Shown piece after piece: positions 53,082 through 62,282 of a DNA stretch of 64,000 bases. Under the pieces are notes generated by a model. It saw nothing but the letters and a program-made list of their open reading frames with translations, was not told the origin of the DNA and searched no databases. A program made the translations under genes and the position numbers. The stretch covers positions 2,156,161 through 2,220,160 of the forward strand of contig NZ_CP016452.1 in NCBI RefSeq assembly GCF_001713395.1. The letters are read 5' to 3'. Position 1 is the first letter of the stretch, and each line of letters starts with the position of its first letter. The DNA comes from Sinorhizobium sp. RAC02. Its GTDB lineage: Bacteria; Pseudomonadota; Alphaproteobacteria; Rhizobiales; Rhizobiaceae.

Positions 53082-54431
53082 ATGTTCAACAGAAGACAAC
53101 TCCTCGGCGCCAGTGCGGCAATGGTCTCGACGGCCGCTTGGGCAAAAACCTCGAATATGGGCCTGCCCGAAGCAGCGGTCATGCAAACGGCCGCAACCCA
53201 GATACCGGTCCGGCCGGCAAGTGGACCCGACTATACGCCGGTCGTCACGCTCAACGGCTGGACCCTGCCACACCGCATGAACAATGGCGTCAAGGAATTC
53301 CACCTCGTCGCCGAACCGGTCGAGCGCGAAATGGCGGAAGGTATGACGGCTTACCTCTGGGGCTATAACGGCCAATCACCGGGCCCGACGATCGAGGCCG
53401 TGGAGGGCGACCGGGTCCGCATCTTCGTCACCAACAAGCTGCCGGAACACACGACCATTCACTGGCACGGCATGATCCTGCCCTCCGGCATGGACGGTGT
53501 TGGCGGCCTGTCGCAGCCGCACATCCCAACCGGCAAGACCTTCATCTACGAGTTCGACCTCATCAAATCCGGCACCTTCATGTACCACCCCCATTCGGAT
53601 GAGATGGTCCAGATGGCCATGGGCATGATGGGTTTCTTCGTCGTTCATCCGAAGGACCCGAAGTTCATGCCCGTCGACCGCGACTTCGTGTTCCTTCTCA
53701 ACGCCTTCGACATCGAGCCCGGCGCCTATGTGCCGCGCATCATGGAGATGACGGACTTCAACCTGTGGGCATGGAACAGCCGCGTCTTTCCGGGCATCGA
53801 TCCGCTCGTCGTCTCGAAGGACGACCGCGTGCGTGTGCGGGTGGGCAACCTCACCATGACGAACCACCCGGTCCACATGCATGGCTACGACTTCGAAGTG
53901 ACCTGTACGGATGGCGGCTGGGTCCGGCCGGAGGCGCGCTGGCCCGAAGTCAGTATCGACATCCCGGTCGGCGCAATGCGCGCCTACGAGTTCGACGCGA
54001 AATATCTCGGCGACTGGGCGATCCATTGCCACAAGTCGCATCACACGATGAACGCCATGGGTCACGACATCCCGACCTTCATCGGCGTCGACAAGAAGCC
54101 TCTCGCCGAAAAGATCCGCAAGGTCCGGCCCGAATACATGCCCATGGGCACGGCTGGCATGGCGGATATGGGCGAGATGGAGATGGAAATCCCGGAGAAC
54201 ACCATTCCCATGATGAACGGCTGGGGTCCGCACGGCCCCATCGAGATGGGCGGCATGTTCTCCGTCGTGAAAGTCCGCGAAGGCATCTCCGCGGACGATT
54301 ACACGGATCCCGGCTGGTACGAGAACCCACCCGGTACACAGGCCTACGAGTGGACGGGCGCGCTGCCCGATACCACCAAGGCCACGGACGCGAAGACCAA
54401 GGTCAGTACCGGCCATTCCCGGCACGGCTGA
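53082..54431 (+). CDS. Multicopper oxidase (CopA/CueO-type), Tat-exported
   Basis: A 449-residue oxidase from ATG 53082 (AAGGA upstream). A Tat-type leader (NRRQLLGASAAMVSTAAWA) precedes the cupredoxin domains. All copper-ligand motifs are present: HWH at 127-129, HPH at 169-171, HPVHMH at 262-267, and HCHxxxH at 315-321 with axial Met326. A Met-rich tail (about residues 345-390; MADMGEMEMEIPENTIPMM) suggests Cu(I) binding. It is shorter than CopA (about 600). It likely oxidises Cu(I) to less toxic Cu(II) in the periplasm. Confidence 0.92.
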   Translation: MFNRRQLLGASAAMVSTAAWAKTSNMGLPEAAVMQTAATQIPVRPASGPDYTPVVTLNGWTLPHRMNNGVKEFHLVAEPVEREMAEGMTAYLWGYNGQSPGPTIEAVEGDRVRIFVTNKLPEHTTIHWHGMILPSGMDGVGGLSQPHIPTGKTFIYEFDLIKSGTFMYHPHSDEMVQMAMGMMGFFVVHPKDPKFMPVDRDFVFLLNAFDIEPGAYVPRIMEMTDFNLWAWNSRVFPGIDPLVVSKDDRVRVRVGNLTMTNHPVHMHGYDFEVTCTDGGWVRPEARWPEVSIDIPVGAMRAYEFDAKYLGDWAIHCHKSHHTMNAMGHDIPTFIGVDKKPLAEKIRKVRPEYMPMGTAGMADMGEMEMEIPENTIPMMNGWGPHGPIEMGGMFSVVKVREGISADDYTDPGWYENPPGTQAYEWTGALPDTTKATDAKTKVSTGHSRHG

Positions 54432-54462
54432 TCTATACCCTCCCCAAGCAAAGGACATGAGC

Positions 54463-54930
54463 ATGAAGACTGTAATTGGCGCGCTGTTCCTCGCAACGGC
54501 GTTCTCCACCACCGCGCTTGCAGATGCCGGCCATGGCGCCATGGCCGTCGGCGAACCCGGCGACAAGGCAAAGGCGACGCAGACGATCCGCGTCACGATG
54601 AAGGAAACCGAGGACGGCCGGATGTTGTTCGTTCCTGCCTCTTTCAACGTCAAGAAGGGCCAGACCGTTCGCTTCGCCATCCGGAACGCCGGCGAACTCA
54701 ATCATGAGTTCGTGCTCGATCAGCAAGACAAGATCATGGAGCACAAGGCGACAATGGAGAAGTTCCCGGAAATGGAACACGACGACCCGAACGCCATTCG
54801 CCTGGCTGCCGGAACGTCCGGTGAGATCGTCTGGCAATTCACCAACGATGGCACATTCAAGATCGCCTGCCTCGTGCCCGGCCACTACGACGCCGGCATG
54901 CACGGCGACGTCACCGTCGCCAAGAAATAA
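54463..54930 (+). CDS. Cupredoxin-domain copper protein
   Basis: A 155-residue exported protein (ATG 54463, AAGGA 7 nt before; a second ATG at 54457 is too close to it). A signal peptide ends near LADAG. The type-1 copper ligands are visible: His in ELNHEFVL, and Cys, His and Met in CLVPGHYDAGMHG. Such blue-copper-like proteins shuttle electrons or copper in the periplasm. It is 31 bp after the multicopper oxidase gene and probably works with it. Confidence 0.9.
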   Translation: MKTVIGALFLATAFSTTALADAGHGAMAVGEPGDKAKATQTIRVTMKETEDGRMLFVPASFNVKKGQTVRFAIRNAGELNHEFVLDQQDKIMEHKATMEKFPEMEHDDPNAIRLAAGTSGEIVWQFTNDGTFKIACLVPGHYDAGMHGDVTVAKK

Positions 54931-54950
54931 CCGCGACGAAAGGAAAAGAT

Positions 54951-55235
54951 ATGAACACGTTCATCCGCATGGCACTTACCGCCGCCCTCTCCTTCAGCGC
55001 TGTCACGGGCGCGGTCGCCGCCGACTTCACCAAAGGCACGGTGAAAAAGATCGATGCCAAGGCGAAGAAGGTCACGCTCATCCACGAGGAACTCAAGGAT
55101 CTTGAAATGCCGGCCATGACCATGGTGTTCCGCGTCAACGACGACACCCTGCTCGCAAAACTCACGCAAGGCGCAAAGATCGAATTCGTCGCCGAACGGA
55201 TCGAGGGTAAGCTGACGGTAACGCAGGTGAAATAA
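54951..55235 (+). CDS. CusF-like periplasmic copper-binding protein with Trp-to-Met change
   Basis: A 94-residue exported protein with a signal peptide ending at AVAA. The CusF-type metal site is present with the same spacing as E. coli CusF: His45, Met56 and Met58 match H36, M47 and M49. The position of the capping Trp44 is Met53 (LEMPAMTMVF instead of NWPAMTM). It likely binds Cu(I) or Ag(I) and is the last gene of the copper operon, followed by a terminator. Confidence 0.85.
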   Translation: MNTFIRMALTAALSFSAVTGAVAADFTKGTVKKIDAKAKKVTLIHEELKDLEMPAMTMVFRVNDDTLLAKLTQGAKIEFVAERIEGKLTVTQVK

Positions 55236-55260
55236 GGCGCCAGCCAAATGTGGCCTTTAC

Positions 55261-55290
55261 GGGGAGGCTCCGGTTTGACCGGGGCCCCTT
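55261..55290 (+). terminator. Terminator hairpin after copper operon
   Basis: GGCTCCGGT (55266-55274) and ACCGGGGCC (55278-55286) form a 9-bp stem (one G-U) with loop TTG, followed by CCTTCTGGTTTC. It is 30 bp after the CusF-like stop codon, so it probably ends the copper operon. The T-tract is weak. Confidence 0.55.
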
Positions 55291-55397
55291 CTGGTTTCAG
55301 GCCGTGAACGCATATGGCCGGGATTGAAACCACCAAACGCGCCGCCGGGGAGAGAAGCCACCAGCAGCGCATCCGGGGGAGGAGCGGAGGAAGAAAG

Positions 55398-56003
55398 TTA
55401 GTTGAGGGGGATTGCGTTGCCGCCCTTGCTCGCCTGGTAGACGAGGGAGAGGTCGTCGTATTTGCGGCTGATGGCGGCGGCCCGTTCCTGAAGTTGCGAG
55501 CGGTACGGTTCCGGCGCCTGATTGATCAGGGCATGGATCGATTGCCCTTTCCAGAAGGCGTTCGTCCGGTTGTAACCGCCGGGCTCTAGCGTGAAGACCT
55601 CCTTCAGGATCTTCAGGTCATGCGGAATGGCGAACGCGTCGCGGGAATCCTCGTGACTGAAGAAGTAGAAGAAGTTGTCGAAGCCCGCCCAAGTGATCGC
55701 CGAAAGGCACATCGAGCACGGCTCATGGGTCGACAGGAAGATGAGTTCCCGCGAGTCCGGCCGCTCGGATCCCGTCATTTCGTAGAACCGCTTCAAGGTA
55801 TGCACCTCGCCGTGCCACAGGGGGTTCTCCGTCTCGTTGTTGGTTTCGACAAGCACGGTCGAAAGATCCGATTTCCGCAGCAGCGCAGCGCCGAAGATCT
55901 TGTTGCCGGCGGCCACGCCCGCCTCCGTGGCCGGGATGATGCCGGACTCCAGCGCCGAGAGCAGAGCATCCAGCAGCTTTAGGGTTTCGTTTTGTTCGGT
56001 CAT
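55398..56003 (-). CDS. Nucleoside/guanine-deaminase-fold enzyme (CDA family)
   Basis: A 201-residue cytosolic zinc deaminase of the cytidine/tRNA-adenosine/guanine deaminase fold. The catalytic His-x-Glu is HGE (LWHGEVHTL) and the zinc cysteines are PCSMC (THEPCSMCLSA). The family deaminates purine or pyrimidine bases or nucleosides. It is 80 bp after a nucleobase permease gene, so a purine-base role (guanine- or xanthine-related) is the best inference. Confidence 0.86.
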   Translation of the reverse strand: MTEQNETLKLLDALLSALESGIIPATEAGVAAGNKIFGAALLRKSDLSTVLVETNNETENPLWHGEVHTLKRFYEMTGSERPDSRELIFLSTHEPCSMCLSAITWAGFDNFFYFFSHEDSRDAFAIPHDLKILKEVFTLEPGGYNRTNAFWKGQSIHALINQAPEPYRSQLQERAAAISRKYDDLSLVYQASKGGNAIPLN

Positions 56004-56083
56004 TCTCGTTTTCCTTGAAGATTGGCAGGCTGAAACAACTGGCCGGAAATCCCATCCCGGCCAGATCGGTGATTGGCGGGCGC

Positions 56084-57571
56084 TCAGTGCGCTTCCGCAG
56101 CGATCAACGGCACCTCGGCGCCCTTGGCGTCGTAGAGCTTGCCGTTGAGGAAGTAGTCGCCGTCGTGAAGCCGCGCGACGTCCTGGTAGCGAATGCTCCG
56201 CTCGGTCCCCGCGACGAACACGGATTGCTGGTCAGAGTTGCCGGCCTTGACGTGGTTGAACAGCAGGTTGAGGGCGATCGCCATCAAGGCGGCTGAACTG
56301 ATGCCGGAATGGAAGATCGTCGCGACCCAGGCCGGGAAGTGCTCGTAGAAGGTGGGTGAGGCGATCGGGATCATGCCGAAGCCAATCGAGGTCGCCACGA
56401 TCACCAGGTTCATGTTGTTGTTGTAGTCGACCTTGGAGAGGGTGCGGATACCGCTTGCCGCCACCGTGCCGAAAAGCACGATCCCGGCGCCGCCGAGGAC
56501 GGAGCTTGGAACCGCCGCGACCACGCGGCCCATTACCGGCAGAAGCCCGAGAGCAACGAGGAAGAGGCCACCCGTCGCCACGACATAGCGGCTCTTCACG
56601 CCCGTCACGGCGACCAGCCCGACGTTCTGGGCGAACGCGCTCTGCGTGAAGGACCCGAAGACGGGGGCGAGAATACTCGACAGCATATCGGCGCGCAGGC
56701 CATCCCCGAGGCGCCGGGAATCCACCTTGGTCTCGACGATCTCGCCAACGGCCAGAATGTCCGCCGAGGTCTCGACCAACGTCACCATGATCACGATGAA
56801 CATCGAGATGATTGCAGCGATTTCAAAGGTGGGATAGCCGAAGTGGAAGATCGTCGGAAGGGCGAAGAACGGGCCGTTCGCCACCTGCGAGAAATCGGTC
56901 ATGCCGACGGCATAGGCGATGCCTGTGCCGATCACCAGCGCAAGCAGGATCGATAGACGCGAGATCGAGGCACTTCCGAGCTTGCTGAGCAGAAGCACGA
57001 TGGCGAGCGTTACCGCGGCAAGCTGGATATTGGCCGTGCTGCCGAAACCCGGCGCGTTGCTGTTGCCACCCATCGCCCAGAACGCGGCGACCGGCATCAA
57101 CGTCAGGCCGATGGTGGTGATGACAATGCCTGTGACGAGCGGGGGAAAGAAGCGGGTGATCCTGGAAAAGACCGGCGTGATCATAAGGCCGATCACCGAC
57201 GCCGCGATAACCGCCCCAAGAATGGCCTGGATGCCGCCATTGCCGGAGATTGCGATCATCGTCGCGACACCGGAGAATGAAACACCCTGCACGAGGGGTA
57301 GGCGGCTGCCGAAGAACGGCACGCCGATCGTCTGAAGGATTGTGGCGAGGCCGCCGGCGAAAAGCGACGCCGTGACCAGGAGCCCGATCTCGCTGGTGCC
57401 GAGACCTGCGGCCTGTCCGAGAATGAGCGGTACGGCCACGATGCCGCCGTACATCGTCAGGACATGTTGAAGCCCATAGGCGAGATTCGCTCCGATGCTG
57501 AGCTTTTCGTCCTCCGGGCGCGTGCTGGATGCACTTTCGTCTTCTGCATGTGCCAAGGTAAACTCCTCCAT
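56084..57571 (-). CDS. NCS2 nucleobase permease (xanthine/uracil family)
   Basis: A 495-residue inner-membrane symporter with about 14 hydrophobic segments. The NCS2 signature QNVGLVAVTGVKSRYVV is present in helix 10 region, and the preceding segment FTQSAFAQN fits. It probably imports a purine or uracil by cation symport and feeds the neighbouring deaminase. The start is internal to an open stretch; the ATG follows GGAGTTTACC and is accepted. Confidence 0.9.
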   Translation of the reverse strand: MEEFTLAHAEDESASSTRPEDEKLSIGANLAYGLQHVLTMYGGIVAVPLILGQAAGLGTSEIGLLVTASLFAGGLATILQTIGVPFFGSRLPLVQGVSFSGVATMIAISGNGGIQAILGAVIAASVIGLMITPVFSRITRFFPPLVTGIVITTIGLTLMPVAAFWAMGGNSNAPGFGSTANIQLAAVTLAIVLLLSKLGSASISRLSILLALVIGTGIAYAVGMTDFSQVANGPFFALPTIFHFGYPTFEIAAIISMFIVIMVTLVETSADILAVGEIVETKVDSRRLGDGLRADMLSSILAPVFGSFTQSAFAQNVGLVAVTGVKSRYVVATGGLFLVALGLLPVMGRVVAAVPSSVLGGAGIVLFGTVAASGIRTLSKVDYNNNMNLVIVATSIGFGMIPIASPTFYEHFPAWVATIFHSGISSAALMAIALNLLFNHVKAGNSDQQSVFVAGTERSIRYQDVARLHDGDYFLNGKLYDAKGAEVPLIAAEAH

Positions 57572-58341
57572 ACCTTTGCAAGCGTTTCGCTTTGGATTGC
57601 GCCCCTGTCGATCAGGCGTATCGGCATAGCCATCGGGGCAAAGGCCATGCCGGAGCTGGGCTCATGCCTGGAGCGGATAGCGTTGCCTGTCGCGGTCATG
57701 GCGGCCGGGACGCACGCGAAAAGCCTGCCGCCGCGCCGCAGAGACGGGCTTGCCGAATGGATCTTGAAGGCGGATGCCGATCAATCGGGCAATCACCACA
57801 GGGCGCTCTGCAAGAAGCTTCGACCCCGCGCCCGAGCGTCGCGCGCCGCCATAGACAGCACAGTGGCTACGGTCGAGCGGATGCCATGCGGATGGGACGC
57901 ACCAAGCGCAGAAAAAGCAAAATTCATCACGGAAGAGAGTATCAGTCTCCATGCCCCACCAGCTCCATAGTTGAACCGGCATTTTTGCCAGTTTCGCCAG
58001 GACCCTGTTCCAGGAGGTGCGAACTCCGGATCGTCATCAACATAAGTTGAGCGGGGCATTTCTTGTGAGGTCTAGACCTGCACTGTCACGAACACTGCAT
58101 TCTTTTTGCAGAACCTGTCAAGCGCATGCCGTGGCGATTATGTCACTCGATCGCCAGGACCTCTCCGCGCACTCCGCGTTCGTGCATCTCACCCGTCCAT
58201 CAATACTCAGCCAAATCAAGGCGCCACAGGTTTTTACGCGCCGTGCCGTCGGTGACATCTTTTCAGAAATGGCACAACACCTTCGAGCAAACAGACAGAA
58301 GTCTCCATCGACAAAGCGCCTGTTGGGAAATCTGACTGGCC
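57572..58341. other. Intergenic sequence, partly decayed
   Basis: Several open stretches occur on both strands (for example 57662-57982 and 57793-58059) but none has a convincing ribosome site, composition or domain. The region continues into an IS6-family relic at 58342, so it is probably eroded mobile or flanking DNA. Confidence 0.4.
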
Positions 58342-58583
58342 AAATATCTCAACAACATTCTTGAGCGGGACGCCGGCCCATCAAGCGAACAAACAGGCCG
58401 ATGATAGGCTTCAAGGCATTTCATTCCGCTTCTGCTACGATCGATGGGATCAAGTCTCATGATCCGCAAGAGCCATTTTACCAACGGGAACCGTTCGCCA
58501 TTTCAGGTCTTTGCAAAACTCGCAGCATAAGTGTATCCAATCAAACTCATCTTCTCTCTCCCAGAAAACCTTGCGACAGAACC
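58342..58583 (+). pseudogene. IS6-family transposase C-terminal remnant with right inverted repeat
   Basis: The end of an IS6-type transposase is readable in two phases: KYLNNILERD from 58342, MIGFKAFHSASATIDGIK from 58401 and MIRKSHFTNGNRSPFQVF to TAA 58528-58530. The two phase changes compensate. The sequence CCTTGCGACAGAACC at 58569-58583 matches the GGTTCTG-type terminal inverted repeat of this family when read in reverse. The left part and catalytic N-terminal half are missing, so the copy is inactive. Confidence 0.75.
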
Positions 58584-58758
58584 TCAGAGATTACGGACTG
58601 CAAAGCGGAAAAAAGAAGCGGCAAGCATCGCAGAAGGGGCCGCCTGAGCCAGCCGTGGGCCGCGCCATCGTCAGTGCACTCGCAAAGCCGATAAAGCCGA
58701 TCCGATGTCGGCACTGCCAGCGTCGAATTCTGGACGTAAGATCAATTATGCCAAAGTG
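58584..58758. other. Short intergenic region
   Basis: No gene, terminator or repeat can be supported between the IS6 relic and the SLC13 permease stop codon. Confidence 0.5.
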
Positions 58759-60570
58759 CTAGAGCGGCCAGATCAACGGGACGATGAAAACGGCCACGAC
58801 GAAGAACCAGGCCATCAGGGGTGTACCGAGCTTCCAGTAGTCGCCGAACTGATACCCACCCGGCCCCATCACCATCATGTTCGTCGTCGTGGCGATTGGC
58901 GTCATGAACGATGCCGAACCCGCGATGCAAAGGCTCATCAGGACCGGCTGCGGCGCGATGTGCATGCCCGCCGCCGCGGCCATCGCAATCGGAATGACCA
59001 GCATCGTGGTCGCCGTATTGCTCATGACCTGCCCCAAAAACGCCGTAAGCAGGAAAAGCCCCGCAAGGAGCGCCGTCGGTCCGGCGGCACCGATTACGGA
59101 CACAAGCTGATCGGCCACGAACGTCGCCGTGCCGGACTCCATCATCGCCGTCGAGATCGGCATCATCGCCCCGACCAGGATCACCGTCGTCCAGTGGACG
59201 GCACGGTAGGCCTGGTCAACCGTGACCACCCCCGCCCCAACGAGGACACAGGCCGACACAAGGCCTGCGACGGCCGGTGGCACGATGTTGAACGCCAACA
59301 TGACGACAAGCCCGAGGAGCGTGGCGACGGCGATCCCCGCCCCCGGTCCCATGGGCACGGCCTGCCGGCGGACGAGATCGGGCGAATCGACGACGAGCAC
59401 ATCAGGATCATCCAGCCGCCGGTCGAGGGCCTCCCAGCTTCCTTCGAGAAGGATGGTGTCGCCCGCCTTCAGCTCCGGTTTTGAGTAGTCGATTTCCTCG
59501 CCGCCCCGCTGCACCGCCAGGACGATCAGGTCACCATCTTCCGTCGCCAGGCCGGGATACATCCGCTGCCCGATCAGGCCGGAACGCGGCGGGATCATCA
59601 CTTCGGCCAGCCCCGATCGGCGATTGAAGGCTGGGTTTCCGCCTTCCGACGAGGCGTCTTCGCGAACGGCCAGATGCAGGCGGGACGCCGCTTCCGCGAC
59701 GGATTGCGCGGCACCGCGAACAAGCAGGTAATCTTCCGAGGTGATCGTGCGGCCTCGAACCGGAAGGCCGGACGCGGAGGTCTGCACGGCCATGACCTGC
59801 AGGTCGCCGGAGCCTGCCAGATCAATGTTCTCCGGCAACAGGCCGACAAGTGGGGAACTCTTTCTGACGCGCAGCCGAAACAGTCCATCGCTCAAACCGT
59901 AGTGCTCGACGAGGGTCTGGGCGTGCCGGCTGAAATCGGCAGGCAGCCGAGCACCGCTCTGGCTGGGCAGCAGGCGCTTGCCGAAAAGGAGGACGATGAG
60001 AACCGTCCCGGCAAGCAAGGGTACGCCGACAAGGGCAAATTCGGCGAAAGCGAACCCTTCCAGGCCCGCATCTTCCAGCGCCTCCGAGACAAGAAAGTTC
60101 TTCGGGGCACCGGTCAGAAGCAGGTTGGCCCCGGCATGCGCGGAAAAGGCCAGCGGCATGAGAAGTTGGCCGGGCGACTGGCCCATGCGCACCGCCGCTA
60201 TCACCGCGACGGGCATCAGCGCCGCAACCGCACCGCTTCCGCTGACGAGTGACGTCAGACCGCCGACCGCGATCATGAGAATGAGGAGAAGCCGGGTGCT
60301 ATTGTTCTCGCCTGTCCGTGCCATGAGGACCTGGCCTGCCCATGCTGTCACGCCCGTCTTTTCGAGCGCGGCACTCACCACGAAGAGACTGGCGATGAAC
60401 AGGACGGCACGATCGCCGAACCCCGCAAAGGCCTGATCGAGGGTGACAAGGCCAGCGGCCCACAGGGAAACAGCCGCAAGGCAGGCGACGGCAATAGGCG
60501 GAAGCCTGTTCCACGCAAACAGCGCAATCGTGGCAAAGATGATGAGACCGGTGCTTTGAATTGCGGTCAC
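58759..60570 (-). CDS. SLC13-family permease with two TrkA-C domains
   Basis: A 603-residue membrane protein. Two blocks of hydrophobic segments (about residues 1-200 and 400-603) flank two soluble RCK_C/TrkA-C domains (about 230-380; LRVRKSSPLVGLLPENIDLAG; MIPPRSGLIGQRMYPGLATEDGDL). SLC13/DASS-type motifs include LTSLVSGSGAVAALMPV near residue 125 and NTATTMLVIPIAMA near 526. Members move dicarboxylates, sulfate or other anions with sodium. The soluble domains may bind a nucleotide or ion. The substrate is unknown. Confidence 0.9.
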   Translation of the reverse strand: MTAIQSTGLIIFATIALFAWNRLPPIAVACLAAVSLWAAGLVTLDQAFAGFGDRAVLFIASLFVVSAALEKTGVTAWAGQVLMARTGENNSTRLLLILMIAVGGLTSLVSGSGAVAALMPVAVIAAVRMGQSPGQLLMPLAFSAHAGANLLLTGAPKNFLVSEALEDAGLEGFAFAEFALVGVPLLAGTVLIVLLFGKRLLPSQSGARLPADFSRHAQTLVEHYGLSDGLFRLRVRKSSPLVGLLPENIDLAGSGDLQVMAVQTSASGLPVRGRTITSEDYLLVRGAAQSVAEAASRLHLAVREDASSEGGNPAFNRRSGLAEVMIPPRSGLIGQRMYPGLATEDGDLIVLAVQRGGEEIDYSKPELKAGDTILLEGSWEALDRRLDDPDVLVVDSPDLVRRQAVPMGPGAGIAVATLLGLVVMLAFNIVPPAVAGLVSACVLVGAGVVTVDQAYRAVHWTTVILVGAMMPISTAMMESGTATFVADQLVSVIGAAGPTALLAGLFLLTAFLGQVMSNTATTMLVIPIAMAAAAGMHIAPQPVLMSLCIAGSASFMTPIATTTNMMVMGPGGYQFGDYWKLGTPLMAWFFVVAVFIVPLIWPL

Positions 60571-60692
60571 ACCTCGTCCCCCTGCTCGTGGCCCCAGGGC
60601 TCAACGACCCCTCGACCGGTTTCAGTCTCTGCAAACCGCGACGAGACAGGAGGCTGATACGCCCAGCCTCCGTCAACTGCGATTGGCTCCGG

Positions 60693-61214
60693 TCACGCGG
60701 CCGCTGCTGGAGCCGCCTCGACCTCGGCCTGGGCAGCGGACAGCGCTTCGCGCAGCGCGGCTTCCTTGGTCTCGTCGAACGATGTCTGTAAAAGCTCGCC
60801 GCCCACGCCCTTGAGATCGGCCAGAACCTTGTCGGTCGTCATCTTGCGCACAAGCAGGAAGAGACCGGCCGTACCCGGCTGAAGCGCGCCCGCGGCGTCC
60901 TTCATGAACCTGTCGTTGATACCAACATCACTGAGTTGGCCGCCGAATGCACCGGAAGCCGCACCAAGCGCCGTTCCAACCAGCGGCATCAGGAAGATGG
61001 CGCCGATCAACGTGCCCCAAAGAGCGCCGGACACTGCGCCCCGCGCGGTAAGATTGACAAGCTGGTTCAGCTTGATCTGACCCTTCTCGTTCTTGACGAC
61101 GACAACGGCATCGCCAAGTTCGATCAGATATTCCCGTTGAAGCGACAGCACTTTCTGGCGCACTTCCTCTGCCTTGTCTTCCGTCGGAAATGCGATGAAA
61201 ACCAGATCGCTCAT
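60693..61214 (-). CDS. DUF1269 membrane protein
   Basis: A 173-residue protein from ATG 61214 (AGGA 9 nt upstream). It has the DUF1269 pattern: soluble start (FIAFPTEDKAEEVRQKVLSLQREYLIEL), a Gly/Ala-rich hydrophobic pair (ARGAVSGALWGTLIGAIFLMPLVGTALGAASG) and a C-terminal amphipathic region. It is probably inserted in the inner membrane. The family is associated with stress or transport contexts but has no defined activity. It is 122 bp upstream of the SLC13 permease gene on the same strand. Confidence 0.85.
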   Translation of the reverse strand: MSDLVFIAFPTEDKAEEVRQKVLSLQREYLIELGDAVVVVKNEKGQIKLNQLVNLTARGAVSGALWGTLIGAIFLMPLVGTALGAASGAFGGQLSDVGINDRFMKDAAGALQPGTAGLFLLVRKMTTDKVLADLKGVGGELLQTSFDETKEAALREALSAAQAEVEAAPAAAA

Positions 61215-62282
61215 GTCGAGATCCTCTAGTTGAAACTCATTGAGCCGCCAGCCTCGTTGGATGTCATGCACATGCCAACCCTCGCCTCCGGTCAGCAGGC
61301 GCGACGGGCCTCACATACAGGCCGCCACCAGAGACGCTAGCAATTGACGCGTCGACAAGGATGAGCGGTGAATCCCAAAATTACGCCGGTCGTCCCGTTT
61401 TAACCTCGACACCTCCGCCGGAGAATGTCTGTCTAGCGACCGCTGGCGATATCAAGATCAGGATCGGGGTGGTCATGACGAAGGTTGCTGCGGAACCGAG
61501 CGCATCCAGCGCTGTCCTCGGGCGCGCAACACCAACATCGAGGATAACCTGCCCGTCCAAAAACCTGTCGCCGATCAGGCGCGACGTTGGGACTGGTGGC
61601 ATAGAGAGCGTGATTGATCCGGTAGGACTCGTGTCCAGATCGCGCCTGTGGTCGAGGAACCGCCCGCGCGACACTAGCGCGGACCGTCGGCCCGGAACGC
61701 CGCGAAAGCGGGAGTGTGCTGCCTTCACGGCCACGGGCGGACAGAAACGACAATCCTGCTGTAGGAAACCTCGTCCGGTTACTTCCGAAAAGGATGTCGG
61801 GTTTTCTACCGGTGCGGCACCTCTTTTGCCCATGCTCGTTTATCACCGGACAGCCGCGGTGCACCCGCCAACACATCTCACCTGCTTGAAGACGTAGCGC
61901 CCGATTAACCGTGCGCCATAGAACAAATTGCCGCCCCGACTCCGGGACGGAATGTGCAGCTTCGGGACGCCAGGCTCATGACTTATCGCACTGCCGGGCT
62001 AATCTCGGGCGGTCGGACCGGGCTTCTCAAAGGAATAGCGGACGCGGCGGCGGCCTTCCTGACACCGATCGCAACCCCGACGAACGTGATGGTCATGGCC
62101 TGGCGGGTACACGTTCAGCGAATACTGGAAGCTGGGCCTGCCGCTGCCGGCCTGGTTCTTCGTGGTTTCCGTCTTCGTCGTCCCGCTGATCTGGTCGTTC
62201 TAGACCGGTTGGGCGTGAAGGACCGAGAATTTCTCTACGCCGGCCGATGGCCGATGAAAAGACAGGATGGAGGAGTGCAGCG
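61215..62282. other. 1-kb region with an SLC13 gene fragment
   Basis: From 61215 to about 62040 no gene is supported; open stretches on both strands lack starts or families. The end of a broken SLC13 gene (62041-62203) follows. The ribosome site AGGATGGAGGAG at about 62264-62275 belongs to the gene at 62283. Confidence 0.5.
62041..62203 (+). pseudogene. 3' end of a second SLC13-type permease gene, frameshifted
   Basis: Sequence from 62041 reads AAAFLTPIATPTNVMVMA, then after a shift at about 62101 GGYTFSEYWKLGLPLPAW and WFFVVSVFVVPLIWSF to TAG 62201-62203. It closely follows the C-terminus of the intact SLC13 permease at 58759-60570 (SFMTPIATTTNMMVM, DYWKLGTPLMAWFFVV). The rest of the gene is absent. 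Because it is on the opposite strand and not identical, it derives from another SLC13 gene and is not a recent copy of this one. Confidence 0.75.

Noticed and set aside
57464..57970. Open frame overlapping the NCS2 start and following gap
   Set aside because: It has no supporting ribosome site or family and overlaps a clear transporter gene; treated as chance.
61381..61876. Overlapping reverse-strand frames of about 150 codons
   Set aside because: They lack starts and recognisable domains, and several frames are open at once, which suggests GC-rich noise or decayed sequence.
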